64,000 nt of DNA. It comes from Aquatica leii (Eukaryota; Arthropoda; Insecta; Coleoptera; Lampyridae). The notes under the pieces are model-generated. The model saw only the letters and a program-made list of their open reading frames with translations, had not been told where the DNA came from and made no database searches. The translations under genes and the position numbers were made by a program. The stretch covers positions 51,270,837 to 51,334,836 of the forward strand of contig CM069438.1 in NCBI GenBank assembly GCA_035610365.1, given 5' to 3'. The number at the start of each line of letters is the position of its first letter. The stretch's first letter is position 1. This document shows, in pieces, positions 12,701-27,700 of this stretch.

Positions 12701-15700
12701 GACGCGATACTCCGTCGTCAGCCAATTGTGTCCAAGTTCTCAAAATTTATTGTATTCATTTGTGGACTCAAAGAGCACCAAAATGCAGAACCAATCTACA
12801 AACATTAGTTCTACCAGCAAATTTTGAGAAAAACTCAGTACTACCTACTGCTGTGTCTTATTCTTTATTATCAGTACTCTTTGAAGAACTCTCATCAACT
12901 AGACGTTAAACGTAGTTTATTTGGGTTGAGGTTTATCATCTTTTTTTGGAGCAAATGATCTCTTGAAACCATGACAGTTGTCTTCCAAAAATTATATTTT
13001 CTTTGTCTAACATTAAATGAAAAACTGAGTCGCCATTGATCTTTTAAAACACAGATACTTTAGTGTCACAGCACTCTTATCAAAACTTTTTTTGATTGTT
13101 TGAATTTTAGGCAATAATTGAAGCCAAAAAGCTAGTCAGTTTTTTGAGAACAGAGGAACTAAGCTGAAACTGGGAAACTTGTCGAAAACGTCATCATAAC
13201 TCTTTTAAAAGATGACTTCTTTTTGTTATTAATGACGCGATACTTTGTCGTAAGCCAATTGCGCTCAAGTTCTCAAAATTTAATGTATTTATTTGTGAAC
13301 TAAAAGTAGAGCACTAAAATGCAGAACCAATCTACAAACATTAGTTCTACCACCAAATTTTGAGAAAAACTCAGTACTGCTGTGTCTTATTCTTTATTAT
13401 CAGTACTCTTTGCAGAACTCTCATTAACGAGACATTAAACGTAGTTTATTTGGGTTGAGGTTTATCATCTTTTTTTGGAGCAAATGATCTCTTGAACTCA
13501 TGACAGTTGTCTTTCAAAAAGTATATTTTCTTTGTCTAACATTAAATGAAAAACTGAGTCGCCATTGATCTTTTAAAACACAGATACTTTATTGTCACAA
13601 CACTCTTATCAAAAATTTTTTTGATTGTTTGAGTTTTAGGCAATAATTGAACCCAAAAAGCTAGCCAGTTTTTTAGAACAGAGGAACTAAGCTGAAACTG
13701 GGAAACTTGTCAAAAACGTCATCATAACTCTTTAAAAAGATGACTTCTTTTTGTTATTAATGACGCGATACTCTTTTGTCAGCCGATTGTGCCCAAGTTC
13801 TCAAAATTTAATATATTCATTTGTGGACTCAAAGTAGAGCACCAAAATGCAGAACCAATCTACAAACATTAGTTCTACCAGCAAATTTTGAGAAAAACTC
13901 GGCACTGCCTACTGCTGTGTCTTGATCTTTATTATCAGTACTCTTTGCAGAACTCTCGTCAACGAGACATTAAACGTAGTTTATTTGGGTTGAGGTTTAT
14001 CATCTTTTTTTGGAGCAAATGATCTCTTGAAACCATGGCAGTTGTCTTCCAAAAATTATATTTTCTTTGTCTAACATTAAATGAAAAACTGAGTCGAAAT
14101 TGATCTTTTAAAACACAGATACTTTATTGTCACAGCATTCTTATCAAAAAATTTTTTGATTGTTCGAATTTTAGGCAATAATTGAAGCCAAAAAGCTAGT
14201 CAGTTCTCTGAGAACAAAGGAACTAAGCTGAAACTGGGAAACTTGTCGAAAACGTCATCATAACTCTTTAAAAAGATTACTTCTTTTTGTTATTAATGAC
14301 GCGATACTTTTTTGTCAGCCAATTGTGCCCAAGTTCTCAAAATTTAATGTATTCATTTGTGAACTCAAAGTAGAGCACCAAAATGCAGAATCAATCCACA
14401 AACATTAGTTCTACCACCAAATTTTTAGAAAAACTCAGTACTGCCTACTGCTGTGTCTTGATCTTTATTATCAGTACTCTTTGCAGAACTCTCGTCAACG
14501 AGACATTAAACGTAGTTTATTTGGGTTGAGGTTTATCATCTTTTTTTGGAGCAAATGATCTCTTGAAAACATGACAGTTGTCTTCCTAAAATTTTATTTT
14601 CTTTGTTTAACTTTAAATGAAAAACTGAGTCGCCATTGATCTTTAAAAACACAGATACTTTATTGTCACAGCACTCTTATCAAAAAAATTTTTGATTGTT
14701 TGAGTTTTAGGCAATAATTGAAGCCAAAAAGCTAGTCAGTTCTTTGAGAACAGAGGAACTGAGCTGAAACTAGGAAACTTGTCGAAAACGTCATCATAAT
14801 TCTTTAAATAGATGGCTCCTTTTTGTTATTAATGACGCGATACTTTGTCGTAAACCAATTGCGCTCAAGTTCTCAAAATTTAATGTATTAATTTGTGGAC
14901 TCAAAGTAGAGCACCAAAATGCAGAACCAATCTACAAACATTAGTTCTATCAGCAAATTTTGAGAAAAACTCAGTACTGGCTACTGCTGTGTCTTATTCT
15001 TTATTATCAGTACTCTTTGCAGAACTCCCATCAACGAGACATTAAACGTAGTTTATTTGGGTTGAGGTTTATCAACTTTTTTTGGAGCAAATGATATCTT
15101 GAAAACATGACAGTTGTCTTTCAAAAATTATATTTTCTTTATCTAACATTAAATGAAAAACTGAGTCGCCATTGATCTTTTAAAACACTGATACTTTAGT
15201 GTCACAGCACTCTTATCAAAAAAATGTTTGATTGTTTGAATTTTAGGCAATAATTGAAGCCAAAAAGCTAGTCAGTTTTTTGAGAACAGAGGAACTAAGC
15301 TAAAACTGGAAAACTTGTCGAAAACGTCATCATAACTCTTTAAAAAGATGACTTCTTTTTGTTATTAATGACGCGATACTTTTTTGTCAGCCAATTGTGC
15401 CCAAGTTCTCAAAATTTAATGTATTCATTTGTGAACTGAAAGTAGAGCACCAAAATGCAGAACCAATCTACAAACATTAGTTCTATCAGCAAATTTTGAG
15501 AAAAACTCAGTACTGGCTACTGCTGTGTCTTATTCTTTATTATCAGTACTCTTTGCAGAACTCCCATCAACGAGACATTAAACGTAGTTTATTTGGGTTG
15601 AGGTTTATCAACTTTTTTTGGAGCAAATGATATCTTGAAAACATGACAGTTGTCTTTCAAAAATTATATTTTCTTTATCTAACATTAAATGAAAAACTGA

Positions 15701-18700
15701 GTCGCCATTGATCTTTTAAAACACAGATACTTTATTGTCACAGCACTCTTATCAAAAAAATTTTTGATTGTTTGAGTTTTAGGCAATAATTGAAGCCAAA
15801 AAGCTAGTCAGTTTTTTGAGAACAGAGGAACTAAGCTGAAACTGGGAAACTTGTCGAAAACGTCATCATAACTCTTTAAAAAGATGACTTCTTTTTGTTA
15901 TTAATGACGCGATACTTTTTTGTCAGCCAATTGTGCCCAAGTTCTCAAAATTTAATGTATTCATTTGTGAACTCAAAGTAGAGCACCAAAATGCAGAACC
16001 AATCTACAAACATTAGTTCTACCTCCAAATTTTGAGAGAAACTCAGTACTACCTACTGCTGTGTCTTATTCTTTATTATCAGTACTCTTTGCAGAACTCT
16101 CATCAACGAGACGTTAAACGTAGTTTATTTGGGTTGAGGTTTATCATTTTTTTTTGGAGCAAATGATCTCTTGAAACCATGGGAGTTTTTTTATCCAAAA
16201 ATTATATTTTCTATGTCGAACATTAAATGAAAAACTGAGTCGCCATTGATCTTTTAAAACACAGATACTTTATTGTCACAGCACTCTTATCAAAAAAATT
16301 GTTTGATTGTTCGAATTTTAGGCAATAATTGATGCCACAAAGCTAGTCCGTTTTTTTTAATGAGAAACTCAGCTAAACTGGGAAACGTGCCGAAAAATGT
16401 CACCATAGTTCTTTAAAGAGATCAGTACTCTTTGCAGATTTTTTTTCAACCAGACATTAAACGTAGTTTATTTGGTGTATACGTTTATCATCTTTTTTTT
16501 AAGCTAAGGATGTCCTGAAACCATTACAAATGTCTTCCAAAAATTATATTTTCTTTGTTTAATGTTAAATGAAAAACTGGGCCATCGTTGATTTTTTAAA
16601 ACACATATACTTTATTGTCATAGCACTCTTATCAAAAAAGATTTTGTTTATTTGAATTTTAGGCAATAATTGATGCCAAAAAGCTAGTCATTTTATTGAG
16701 AACAGAGGAACTGAGCTAAAACTGGGAAACATGTCAAAAACGTCATCATAACTCTTTTTGTTATTAATGACGCGATACTCTGTCGTCATCGTCAGTCAAT
16801 TGCGCTCAAGTTCTCAAAATTTAATCTATTACTTACAAAGTAGAGCATCAAAATATAAAACCAACTTACAAACAGGCCTTCTACCAGCAAATTTTAGAAA
16901 AACTCAGTACTATCCATGGTTTATGTCTTCCAAAAATTGTATTTTCTTTGTTTAGCACTAAATGAAAATCTGGGCCATTGTTGATCTGTTTAAACTACAG
17001 ATAATTTATTGTCATAGCACTCTTATTAAAAAAAATTATATTTGAATTTTAGGCAATAATTGAAGCCAAAAAGCTAGTCAGTTCTTTGAGAACAGAGGAA
17101 CTAAGCTGAAACTGGGAAACTTGTCGAAAACGTCATCATAACTCTTTAAAAAGATGACTTCTTTTTGTTATTAATGACATCCCGATACTCTGTCGTCAGT
17201 CAATTGCGCTGAAGTTCTCAAAATTTAATCTATTACTTACAAAGTAGAGCATCAAAATGCAAAACTATCTACAAACATTAGACCTTCTACCAGCAAATTT
17301 ATGGAAAACTCAGTACTACACATTGCTTTGTCTTATTTTGATTATCAGTACTGTTTGCAGAACTTCTTTGAACCAAAAAATAAACGTAGTCTATTTGATG
17401 TTTTTGTGTCTCATATTTTTTGGAGCAAAGGATCTTTCGAAACGTTTATCTTTTTTTTTTGGAGCAAAGGATCTCTTGAAACCACGACAGTTGTCATTTA
17501 AAACTTATATTTTCCTTGTCTAACATTAAATAAAAAACTGAGTCACCGTTGATGTTTCAAACAATAGATACTTTATTCTCATAGCACTCTTATCTCTCTT
17601 TGATTTTATTTTTAAAACAGAAGAATTAGGGGAAACGTGTCCAAAACGGGATTATTCGTAACCGTTTAAAACAATATCGTATCTCTTTTGTTACCAATAA
17701 CACGGCCATCTTGATCTTGACGCCTAAAAAAACTTGAGTGCTTTTGTGCAATGTCACTTCAATTCCCGATGGAAGTGCTTACTGGATCATCGAATTGATC
17801 GCACCAAGCAGCGAGTTAAAGCAAGAACTGACTGACTGAGGTGGTATTTGTTTTTTCATAGACACTAAATAGATCACGAGCTGGATCAAATAGACATTGG
17901 ATCTTCTCCCAGAGCATGGCAGACGTATTAAGGCAACTCCCTATTCTTCGTTTTGAAGCAAAAACAAAAAATGTTTTTCATTGCTTGTTTAGATTTCATT
18001 TGATACTGACATTTTTAGTACTACTTAAATCATGTTTTACGCTCAAGTGTCATTCAATTTTCGATGGGAAACATTACACACTGGCAAAAATTGTTGTTTG
18101 TTTCTGTTCATTTTCATAGCCCACTGAGAGCTTTGACCATCGTTAATATGGTAAACAACAGAAACTTTATTTTCTAACATTTTTTGATCAAACACGTTTA
18201 AGCAAAAATTGAAACCACCCAGTTCTTTTAAAACCCGGACCAAGGCCAAAACTGGGAAAGGTGTCAAAAAACTTCATTAATCACAACCATTTAAATAGGT
18301 CGCGTTCTTCTTTTGTTATTAATGACGCGACATAGCCATCTCGATCTAAAACTATTAAACCAAGAACTTGAAAAAAACGCACATAAAGAAAGAGAAATCA
18401 GCATTATTATTCGCTAGTCGTAATTAAACATAATTTCTCTTAATTTAAATTTTGAAAGTGTTTCGGTAATAGATTTCTCAATTTTCGGATGTGCATCTAT
18501 TAGCATAATTAAAATTAATTTTTTGCAATATTTGTAAATTATTTATAGAAATTGGCGTTGTTTACAATTCTATGAAGAGATAATTTAAAAATGATGTTGG
18601 CGCGAATGAGCCATAAATACGGAATTACATCATTTGCACTTATATAAATTACCGCATAGTAGTTACTTTTCTAGTAAAAAAAAAAAAAATAGACGCTCGT

Positions 18701-21700
18701 TTTCGAAAAAACAAACGCGTACTTCGTTTTTCGAATTCTGAGTAGGTAACGTGTGTAGGTAATCTAACAAAAAAAACATGTTGAAACGATTCTGTTCGAA
18801 TTATTTTTATATACATTAGTCAGATGTGGAAGATTATCAGGTCTAGGACGTTTATAAAATAGTTTAGAAGGATGACGAAACCAAAACGTTGAGATTAAAA
18901 TGCACGTTTGGTTGTTTTTTTAAATATTAGTGCCAATGCGAATATTTTATTAATAGGTGGTATGCTTAAAATGCGCCGCATTCGCTTATTTTTAAATACA
19001 TTCATACGATTACGTCATTCGGGTGAATAAAAGTTTTGCGCTTTTTGACCACGGCGACGACCTCGCGTTCTAATGTCAAGAGTTGTTCCAAGAGGAATTG
19101 TTTAGAGTGCTTTGAAAATAAATGACATTCGTAAGGAACACAAGGATGCCTCGGTTGTATCTTGGTTTTGTTTGTGTTTACTTTGGTCTTTTGCTCTGAG
19201 TTTCATTTTTTTGCCTTTTTCATTTGTTTTGTTTTTGGCTATTCTAGTCGCTAGGCGTAGCATCTAATTGTTGAGGCGAGTTTGTGGAAAGTGAAATTGG
19301 GACAAAAATTGGAACCCGGCAAAACAAAAAAAATCTAAGTAATAGATGACGTTTTCAAAACAATAATAGATGGCTGTCGCAACAATTTAACTCAAGTCGA
19401 TTTATTTGTTTTACGATTTGGCACTCTCGACTATGGATTCAAAAATACATTTTTTTTTGTATTTTGAAATTAGTCTATTTTGGTATTGAAAAGTTTTTGT
19501 TAGGTCTTTACATGTGTGACTTAGTTTTTTAAACCTGACCATGTTTTATCCGCAGAACTTGCTTTGGCTACAATAATAATAATTTATGGGTTCATTAAAG
19601 CATTACCAAAAAATTGTCAATTTGGTTACATGTTTTGATATTGCATAGAGGGGTATCAATTCTTCTGAAATTAATCTTTACTAGGAGGCTATGACAATAA
19701 ACAGATAACATATGGTTTTTTAATATTGTTTTTTTTGGTGCATTTGCTATAGTTTGATGCTTTTGTTTCCGTTATTACATGCTTTTGGTTTGGTTGCCAA
19801 GAGTGCTATGTAAACAAATGAATCGAACAGCGTACAATATAATCTACGGTTCAGTTTTTGATCAAATGTTGGTGGTTCTGGGGTTCAAAAATATTGTTTT
19901 TTGGTGCATTTGTAATAATTTGACGTTTTTGTTTCCGATTTTAAAAAGTTGTCAATTTTTTTGCTTTAGATACATGTCTTGGTTTTGTGACCAAGAGTGC
20001 TATGTAAACAAACGAATCGAACAGCGAACAACATAGCCTATGGATGAGTTTTTGATTAATGTCGGTTGTTCTGGAGTTTGAAAACATTGTTTTTTGGTGT
20101 ATTTGCTAGAATTTGATGTTTTTGTTTCCGATTTTAAAAATTTGGCAATTTTTTTTGCTTTAGTTACATGTTTCGGTTTTGTTACCAAGAGTGTTATGTA
20201 AACAAATGAATCGAACAGCGTACAACATAACGTAGGGTTGAGTTTTTGATTAAATGTTGGTTGTTCTGGGGTTCGAAAACATTGGTTTTTAGTGCATTTG
20301 CTATAGTTTAACGGTTTGGTTTCTGATTTTTGAAAGTGACAATTTTTTGATTTAGTTACATGTTTTGATTTTGTTACTAAGAGTGCTATGTTAACAAATG
20401 AATCGAACAGTTTGAATTTTTGATTAAATTTTGGTGGTTTTGGGGTTCAAAATACATTTTTTTTGAGTAAATTTTGTAATAGTTTGATGTTTTTGTTTCC
20501 GATTTTAAAGTCCTCAATTTTTTGCTTTAAATACATTTTTTGGTTTGTTACCAAGAGTTCTATGTAAACAAATGAAACGAACAACATAACCTACACTTGA
20601 GTTTTTGATTAAATTTTGGTTATTCCGGGGTTCAAAAATATTGTTTTTGCTGCATTTGCTATAGTTTAATGTTTTTATTTTACTTTTAACAATTTTTAGT
20701 TAAATTACTGTTTTTCCTTGGAGTTTTTTTTCGTTTTCGTTCTTAGCGAAAACTTACGTATGTCACTGTCTAAATTTAATCGATAGGAGGCTGTTATAAA
20801 CAAATGAAACTAAAATTTGTTTTACTTCTAGGGCTCAAAAATGTTTGTTCTTGCTTTTGTTAGTCTGGTACATTTTAATATATTTTTTTACACTTCGGTC
20901 TCAAAAACTTGAACTGTTTAAGCCAGATTTGATTCTTTTAGAATTTACTCTTCTCTAGTTGTGTTTGAATCTTCAATTTTGAAACAGTGCCTGTTTGACA
21001 TGATTTTGTTTTTACTTTAAAAACGTAAACAATGTTACGTTTTTAGCAATAAAAATGTGTTTTTCAATTGTTAACGGAATATTACGCATGTGTCACTCTA
21101 AATTTAATAGATAGGAGGCTTTTGTCGTAAACAAATGAAACTGGAATTTGTTCTACTTCTAAGGCTCAAAAATGTTTGTTCTTGGTTTTGTTATTTCGGC
21201 ACAGTTTAATCGATTTTTTGCACTTTGGTTTCAAAATGTTTAATAGTTTTAACATCAATAGATAAAAGACTGTCACTTTAAACTAGGAAAGTCAGATTTG
21301 GTGCTTTCACGGTTTACTCTTCGCTGATTGTGTTTGAAACCTCAAGTTGGAAACACTTTGCGCTGTTTGACTTGATTTTGTTTTTACTTTAAAAACGTAA
21401 GCAATATTACGTATGTGTCACTGCGTAAATTTAATAGGTAGTAGGCTGTTGTAAACAAATGAAACTAGAGGTTGTTCTACTTCTAGGGCTCAAAATGTTT
21501 GTTCTTGGTTTTGTTATTTCGGCACAGTTTAATCGATTTTTTGCATTTTGGTTTCAAAATGTTTAATAGTTTTAACATCCATAGATAAAAGACTGTCACT
21601 TTAAACTGGGAAAGTCAGATTTGGTGCTTTCACGATTTACTCTTCGCTGGTTGTGTTTGAAACCTCAAGTTGGAAACACTTTGCGCTGTTTGACTTGATT

Positions 21701-24700
21701 TTGTTTTTACTTTAAAAACGTAAGCAATATTACGTATGTGTCACTGCGTAAATTTAATAGGTAGTAGGCTGTTGTAAACAAATGAAACTAGAGGTTGTTC
21801 TACTTCTAGGGCTCAAAATGTTTGTTCTTGGTTTTGTTATTTCGGCACAGTTTAATCGATTTTTTGCATTTTGGTTTCAAAATGTTTAATAGTTTTAACA
21901 TCAATAGATAAAAGACTGTCACTTTAAACTAGGGAAGTCAGATTTGGTGCTTTCACGGTTTACTCTTCGCTGGTTGCGTTTGAAACCTCAAGTTTGAAAC
22001 ACTTTGCGCTGTTTGACTTGATTTTGTTTTTACTTTAAAAACGTAAGCAATATTACGTATGTGTCACTGCGTAAATTTAATAGATAGTAGGCTGTTGTAA
22101 ACAAATGAAACTAGAGTTTGTTCTACTTCTAGGGCTCAAAAATGTTTGTTCTTGGTGTTGTTATTTCGACACAGTTTAATCGATTTTTTGCACTTTGGCT
22201 TCAAAATGTTTAATAGTTTTAACATCAATAGATAAAAGACTGTCACTTTAAACTAGGGAAGTCAGATTTGGTGCTTTCACGGTTTACTCTTCGCTGGTTG
22301 CGTTTGAAACCTCAAGTTTGAAACACTTTGCGCTGTTTGACTTGATTTTGTTTTTACTTTAAAAACGTAAGCAATATTACGTATGTGTCACTGCGTAAAT
22401 TTAATAGATAGTAGGCTGTTGTAAACAAATGAAACTAGAGTTTGTTCTACTTCTAGGGCTCAAAAATGTTTGTTCTTGGTGTTGTTATTTCGACACAGTT
22501 TAATCGATTTTTTGCACTTTGGCTTCAAAATGTTTAATAGTTTTAACATCAATAGATAAAAGACTGTCACTTTAAACTAGGGAAGTCAGATTTGGTGCTT
22601 TCACGGTTTACTCTTCGCTGGTTGCGTTTGAAACCTCAAGTTTGAAACACTTTGCGCTGTTTGACTTGATTTTGTTTTTACTTTAAAAACGTAAGCAATA
22701 TTACGTATGTGTCACTGCGTAAATTTAATAGATAGTAGGCTGTTGTAAACAAATGAAACTAGAGTTTGTTCTACTTCTAGGGCTCAAAATGTTTGTTCTT
22801 GGTTTTGTTATTTCGGCACAGTTTAATCGATTTTTTGCACTTTGGTTTCAAAATGTTTAATAGTTTTAACATCAATAGATAAAAGACTGTCACTTTAAAC
22901 TGGGAAAGTCAGATTTGGTGCTTCCACGATTTACTCTTTGCTGATTGTGTTTGAAACCTCAAGTTTGAAACACTTTGCGCTGTTTGACTTGATATTGTTT
23001 TTCCTTTAAAAACGTAAGCAATATTACGTATGTGTCACTGCGTAAATTTAATAGATAGTAGGCTGTTGTAAACAAATGAAACTAGAGTTTGTTGTACTTC
23101 TAGGGCTCAAAATGTTTGTTCTTGGTTTTGTTCTTTCGGCACAGTTTAATCGATTTTTTGCACTTTGGTTTCAAAATGTTTTTATAGTTTTAACATCAAT
23201 AGATAAAAGACTGTCACTTTAAACTGGGAAAGTCAGATTTGGTGCTTTCACGATTTACTCTTCGCTGGTTGTGTTTTAAACCTCAAGTTGGAAACACTTT
23301 GCGCTGTTTGCCTTGATTTTGTTTTTACTTTAAAAACGTAAGCAGGGTTACGTTTTTAGCAATAAAAATGTGTGTTTCAGTTTTTAACAGAATATTACGT
23401 ATGTGTCACTGTATAAATTTAATAGATAGGAGGCTGTTGTAAACAAATGAAACTAGAATTTGTTCGACTTTTAGGGCTCAAAAATCATTGTTCTTGCTAT
23501 TGTTAGTGCTTACAAATTAATCTTTTTTTTTGCGCTTACGTCTCAAAACGTTAAATTGTTTAATTTTAATAGATAAAAGATTCCCTTTAAACCAAGAAAA
23601 TCAGATTTGTTTCTCTAGCGATTTACTTTACTCTGGTTGTGTTTGAATTCTGAATTTTGAAACACTTTGCTGTTTGACTTGATTTTGTTTTTAGTTTATC
23701 ACTGTCTAAATTTAATAGATGTAAGGATGTTTTTGTAAACAAATGAAACTAGAATTTGTTTTACTTCTAGTGCACAAAAATCTTTGTTCTTGCTTTTGTT
23801 ATTTCGGCACAGTTTACTCGATTTTTTTGCACGTTGGTCTCAAAACGTTTAATTGTTTAACATTAATAGATAAAGACTCACTTTAAACTAACAAAATCAG
23901 ATTTGCTTCTCTAGCGATTTCTCTTCAATGGTTGTGTTTGAAACCTCAAGTTTAAAACACTTTGTGCTGTTTGACTTGATTTTGTTTTTAGTTTAAAAAC
24001 GTAAGCAACGTTACGTGTTCGCAATAAAAATATGTGTTTCAGTTTTTAACTGAATATGACGTATGTGTCACTGTATAAATTTAATAGATAGGAGGCGGTT
24101 GTTGTAAACAAATGGAACTAGAATTTGTTCTACTTCTAGGGCTCAAAAATGTTTGTTCTTGGTTTTGTTATTTCGGCACATTTTAATCGATTTTTTTTGC
24201 ACTTTGGTCTCAAAACGTTCAACTGTTTAACGGTTATAAATAGAGAACGAAACCACGACTAAAACCTTTCAACGTGGAAACTGATAATTATTCTCTTCGT
24301 TTTGTTTCTTTATTGTAGTAGTAGACTATGGAAGGTAGCAACAACTTAGTTGTAGTAGTTTCACCGATCAAACAAATAACGAAATAATACCGAGTGTTTG
24401 GTAATACAAGTCGCTTTATTCGATTGGTTACTCGTGGTGGTAAACCGTTGTAATTGGTTGTTGCATTATTCAGCGGGGTTTTTAATTAATCGTAATGGTG
24501 CATGCATTTAAATGGCTAGAGGAAGTTTGTGTTGGTAAACTTTTAATTACCGTGCTTATCGAGCGTGATGAATAAGATAACGATTACGACCAAAGCACTA
24601 TTAGACTTGCGGTTGTAACAACCGCAAAAACAAAGCAAAATGCGTTTACGTTCGTGTCACGTTTCAATCTGATAAAAAAATGCATTTTATGGTAAACGTA

Positions 24701-27700
24701 CTGAAGCGCTTTCAAATTTCGATTTGAAAGGACACACCTTTTTAAAATCGTCGCGCTGGCACGTAAAAGCACCGTTTATTATGACTAATTCGATGACCAA
24801 ACCTATCTGAAGTATTTCGTTTAATCGGGGGGTGGTTTCTAATGGTGCAGTGCATGGCATTATAAATAAACGTGGATACGTATTTTAGATTGCAATTAGA
24901 TGTGACATCATTTGTGTTTATTTTAAGTAACAACACGATGTCTCATATTCTTATGTAGTTTATTTCGGAATTCCCTCGCTCCACCTGCCGCTATTTAGTC
25001 CGCTCGGTTCTGAACGGATAACGTTTAGTCTGTTCAAAAATCTTATGTGATGTCATTTTGTTGTTGGCACTGGTCGCAACCTTCGTTGATCATTTGTTTT
25101 CGTATTCAAAGGAGTTTTGCTTTGCGGTCTTCATTTGTTTTTCCAGGCCACTAGAATTATATTTTTAATTTATTCGGTTTTGCGTTGTCTTATTATGTCT
25201 CTTCCAGAGGAATCTCTTTTTTTTTAATCAATGAGACAGATTACTTTTGCTCTATTTTACTCTCTCAAAGATTACTCGACTTCAATTTTCTATAGTTGTT
25301 TTTTAACAATAGAAATATTCCGTTTTGCATCGTCTTCTAATGTCTCTTTTAGGCGCATCTTTATTTTAGATCAATGAGCCAGTTTGCGTATATTCTAAGT
25401 TTTTTGTGCCATGTTATAGTCTTAAAAAGCAGTCGACTTCAATTATCTATTGTTGTTTTTTGAGTTGTCGCATTCACAATGACGTTCTCTTGGATCTTCC
25501 AAAAGATTCTTTTTCTCAACCAATTCACAGCATTTTGACTTTTAGTTTCTTGCTATAGGTTTGGTGAGTTACTTCTTTATTGCTTCTAGTGTCTTTTGGA
25601 AAGGAGTCGTTCTCAAAAAGTTTACATTAAGAGCTTGGTGTTTTTTTAACAATAGAAATATTCTGTTTTGCATCGTCTTATGATGTCTCTTTTAGAGGGA
25701 TCTCTATTTTGGATCCACGAGACAGTTTTGGTCTACTCTAAGCTTTTTTTTGCATTGGTACAGTCTTAAAAAGCAGTCGACTTTAATTATCTATAGTTGT
25801 TTTTTAAGTTGTCGCATTCAAAATGACGTTCTCTTGGATCTTCCAAATGATTCTTTTTCTCAACCAATTCACACCATTTTGTCTTTTAGTTTCTTGTTAT
25901 AGGTTTAGTCAGTTACTTCTTCATTGTTTCCAGTGTCTTTTGGAAAGGAGTCGTTCTCAAAAAGTTTACATTAAGAGCTTGGTGTTTTTTTAACAATAGA
26001 AATAGTCTGTTTTGCTCCGTCTTATGATGTCTCTTTTAGAGGGATCTCTATTTTTGATCAACGAGACCTTTTGCGTCTATTCTAAGTTTTTGTTGCAATG
26101 TTATAGTCTTAAAAAGCAGTCGACTTCAATTATCTATTGTTGTTTTTTGAGTTGTCGCATTCACAATGATGTTCTCTTGGATCTTCCAAAAGATTTTTTT
26201 TCAACCAATTCACAGCATTTTGACTTTTAGTTTCTTGCTATAGGTTTGGTGAGTTACTTTTTTATTGCTTCTAGTGTCTTTTGGAAAGGAGTCGTTCTCA
26301 AAAAGTTTACATTAAGAGCTTGGTGTTTTCTCTAACAATAGAAATATTCTCTTTTACATTGTTTTATGATGTCTCTTCTAGAGGGATCTCTATTTTTGAT
26401 CAACGAGACCTTTTTCGTCTATTCTAAGTTTTTGCTGCAATGTTATAGTCTTAAAAAGCAGTCGACTTCAATTATCTATTGTTGTTTTTTGAGTTGTCGC
26501 ATTCACAATGACGTTCTCTTGGATCTTCCAAAAGATTCTTTTTCTCAACCAATTCACAGCATTTTGACTTTTAGTTTCTTGCTATAGGTTTGGTGAGTTA
26601 CTTTTTTATTGCTTCTAGTGTCTTTTGGAAAGGAGTCGTTCTCAAAAAGTTTACATTAAGAGCTTGGTGTTTTCTCTAACAATAGAAATATTCTCTTTTA
26701 CATTGTTTTATGATGTCTCTTCTAGAGGGATCTCTATTTTTGATCAACGAGACCTTTTGCGTCTATTCTAAGTTTTTGTTGCAATGTTATAGTCTTAAAA
26801 AGCAGTCGACTTCAATTATCTACAGTTGTTTTTTTAATTTGTCGCATTCACAATGACGTTCTCTTGGATCTTCCAAAAGATTCTTTTTCTCAACCAATTC
26901 ACAGCATTTTGACTTTTACTTTCTTGCTATAGGTTTGGTGAGTTACTTTTTTATTGCTTCTAGTGTCTTTTGGAAAGGAGTCGTTCTCAAAAAGTTTACA
27001 TTAATAGCTTGGGGTTTTTTATCCATTAGAAATAGTCTGTTTTGCTCCGTCTTATGATGTCTCTTTTAGAGGGATCTCTATTTTTGATCAACGAGACCTT
27101 TTGCGTCTATTCTAAGTTTCTGTTGCAATGTTATAGTCTTAAAAAGCAGTCGACATCAATTATCTACAGTTGTTTTTTGAGTTGTCGCATTCACAATGAC
27201 GTTCTCTTGGATCTTCCAAAAATTCTTTTTCTCAACCAATTCAGAGCATTTTGACTTTTAGTTTCTTGCTATAGGTTTGGTGAGTTACTTCTTTATTGCT
27301 TCTAGTGTCTTTTGGAAAGGAGTCGTTCTCAAAAAGTTTACATTAAGAGCTTTGTGTTTTCTCTAACAATAGAAATATTCTCTTTTACATTGTTTTATGA
27401 TGTCTCTTCTAGAGGGATCTCTATTTTTGATCAACGAGACCTTTTTCGTCTATTCTAAGTTTTTGCTGCAATGTTATAGTCTTAAAAAGCAGTCGACTTC
27501 AATTATCTATTGTTGTTTTTTTGAGTTGTCGCATTCACAATGACGTTCTCTTGGATCTTCCAAAAGATTCTTTTTCTCAACCAATTCACAGCATTTTGAC
27601 TTTTATTTTCTTGCTATAGGTTTGGTGAGTTACTTCTTTATTGCTTCTAGTGTCTTTTGGAAAGGAGTCGTTCTCAAAAAGTTTACATTAAGAGCTTGGT

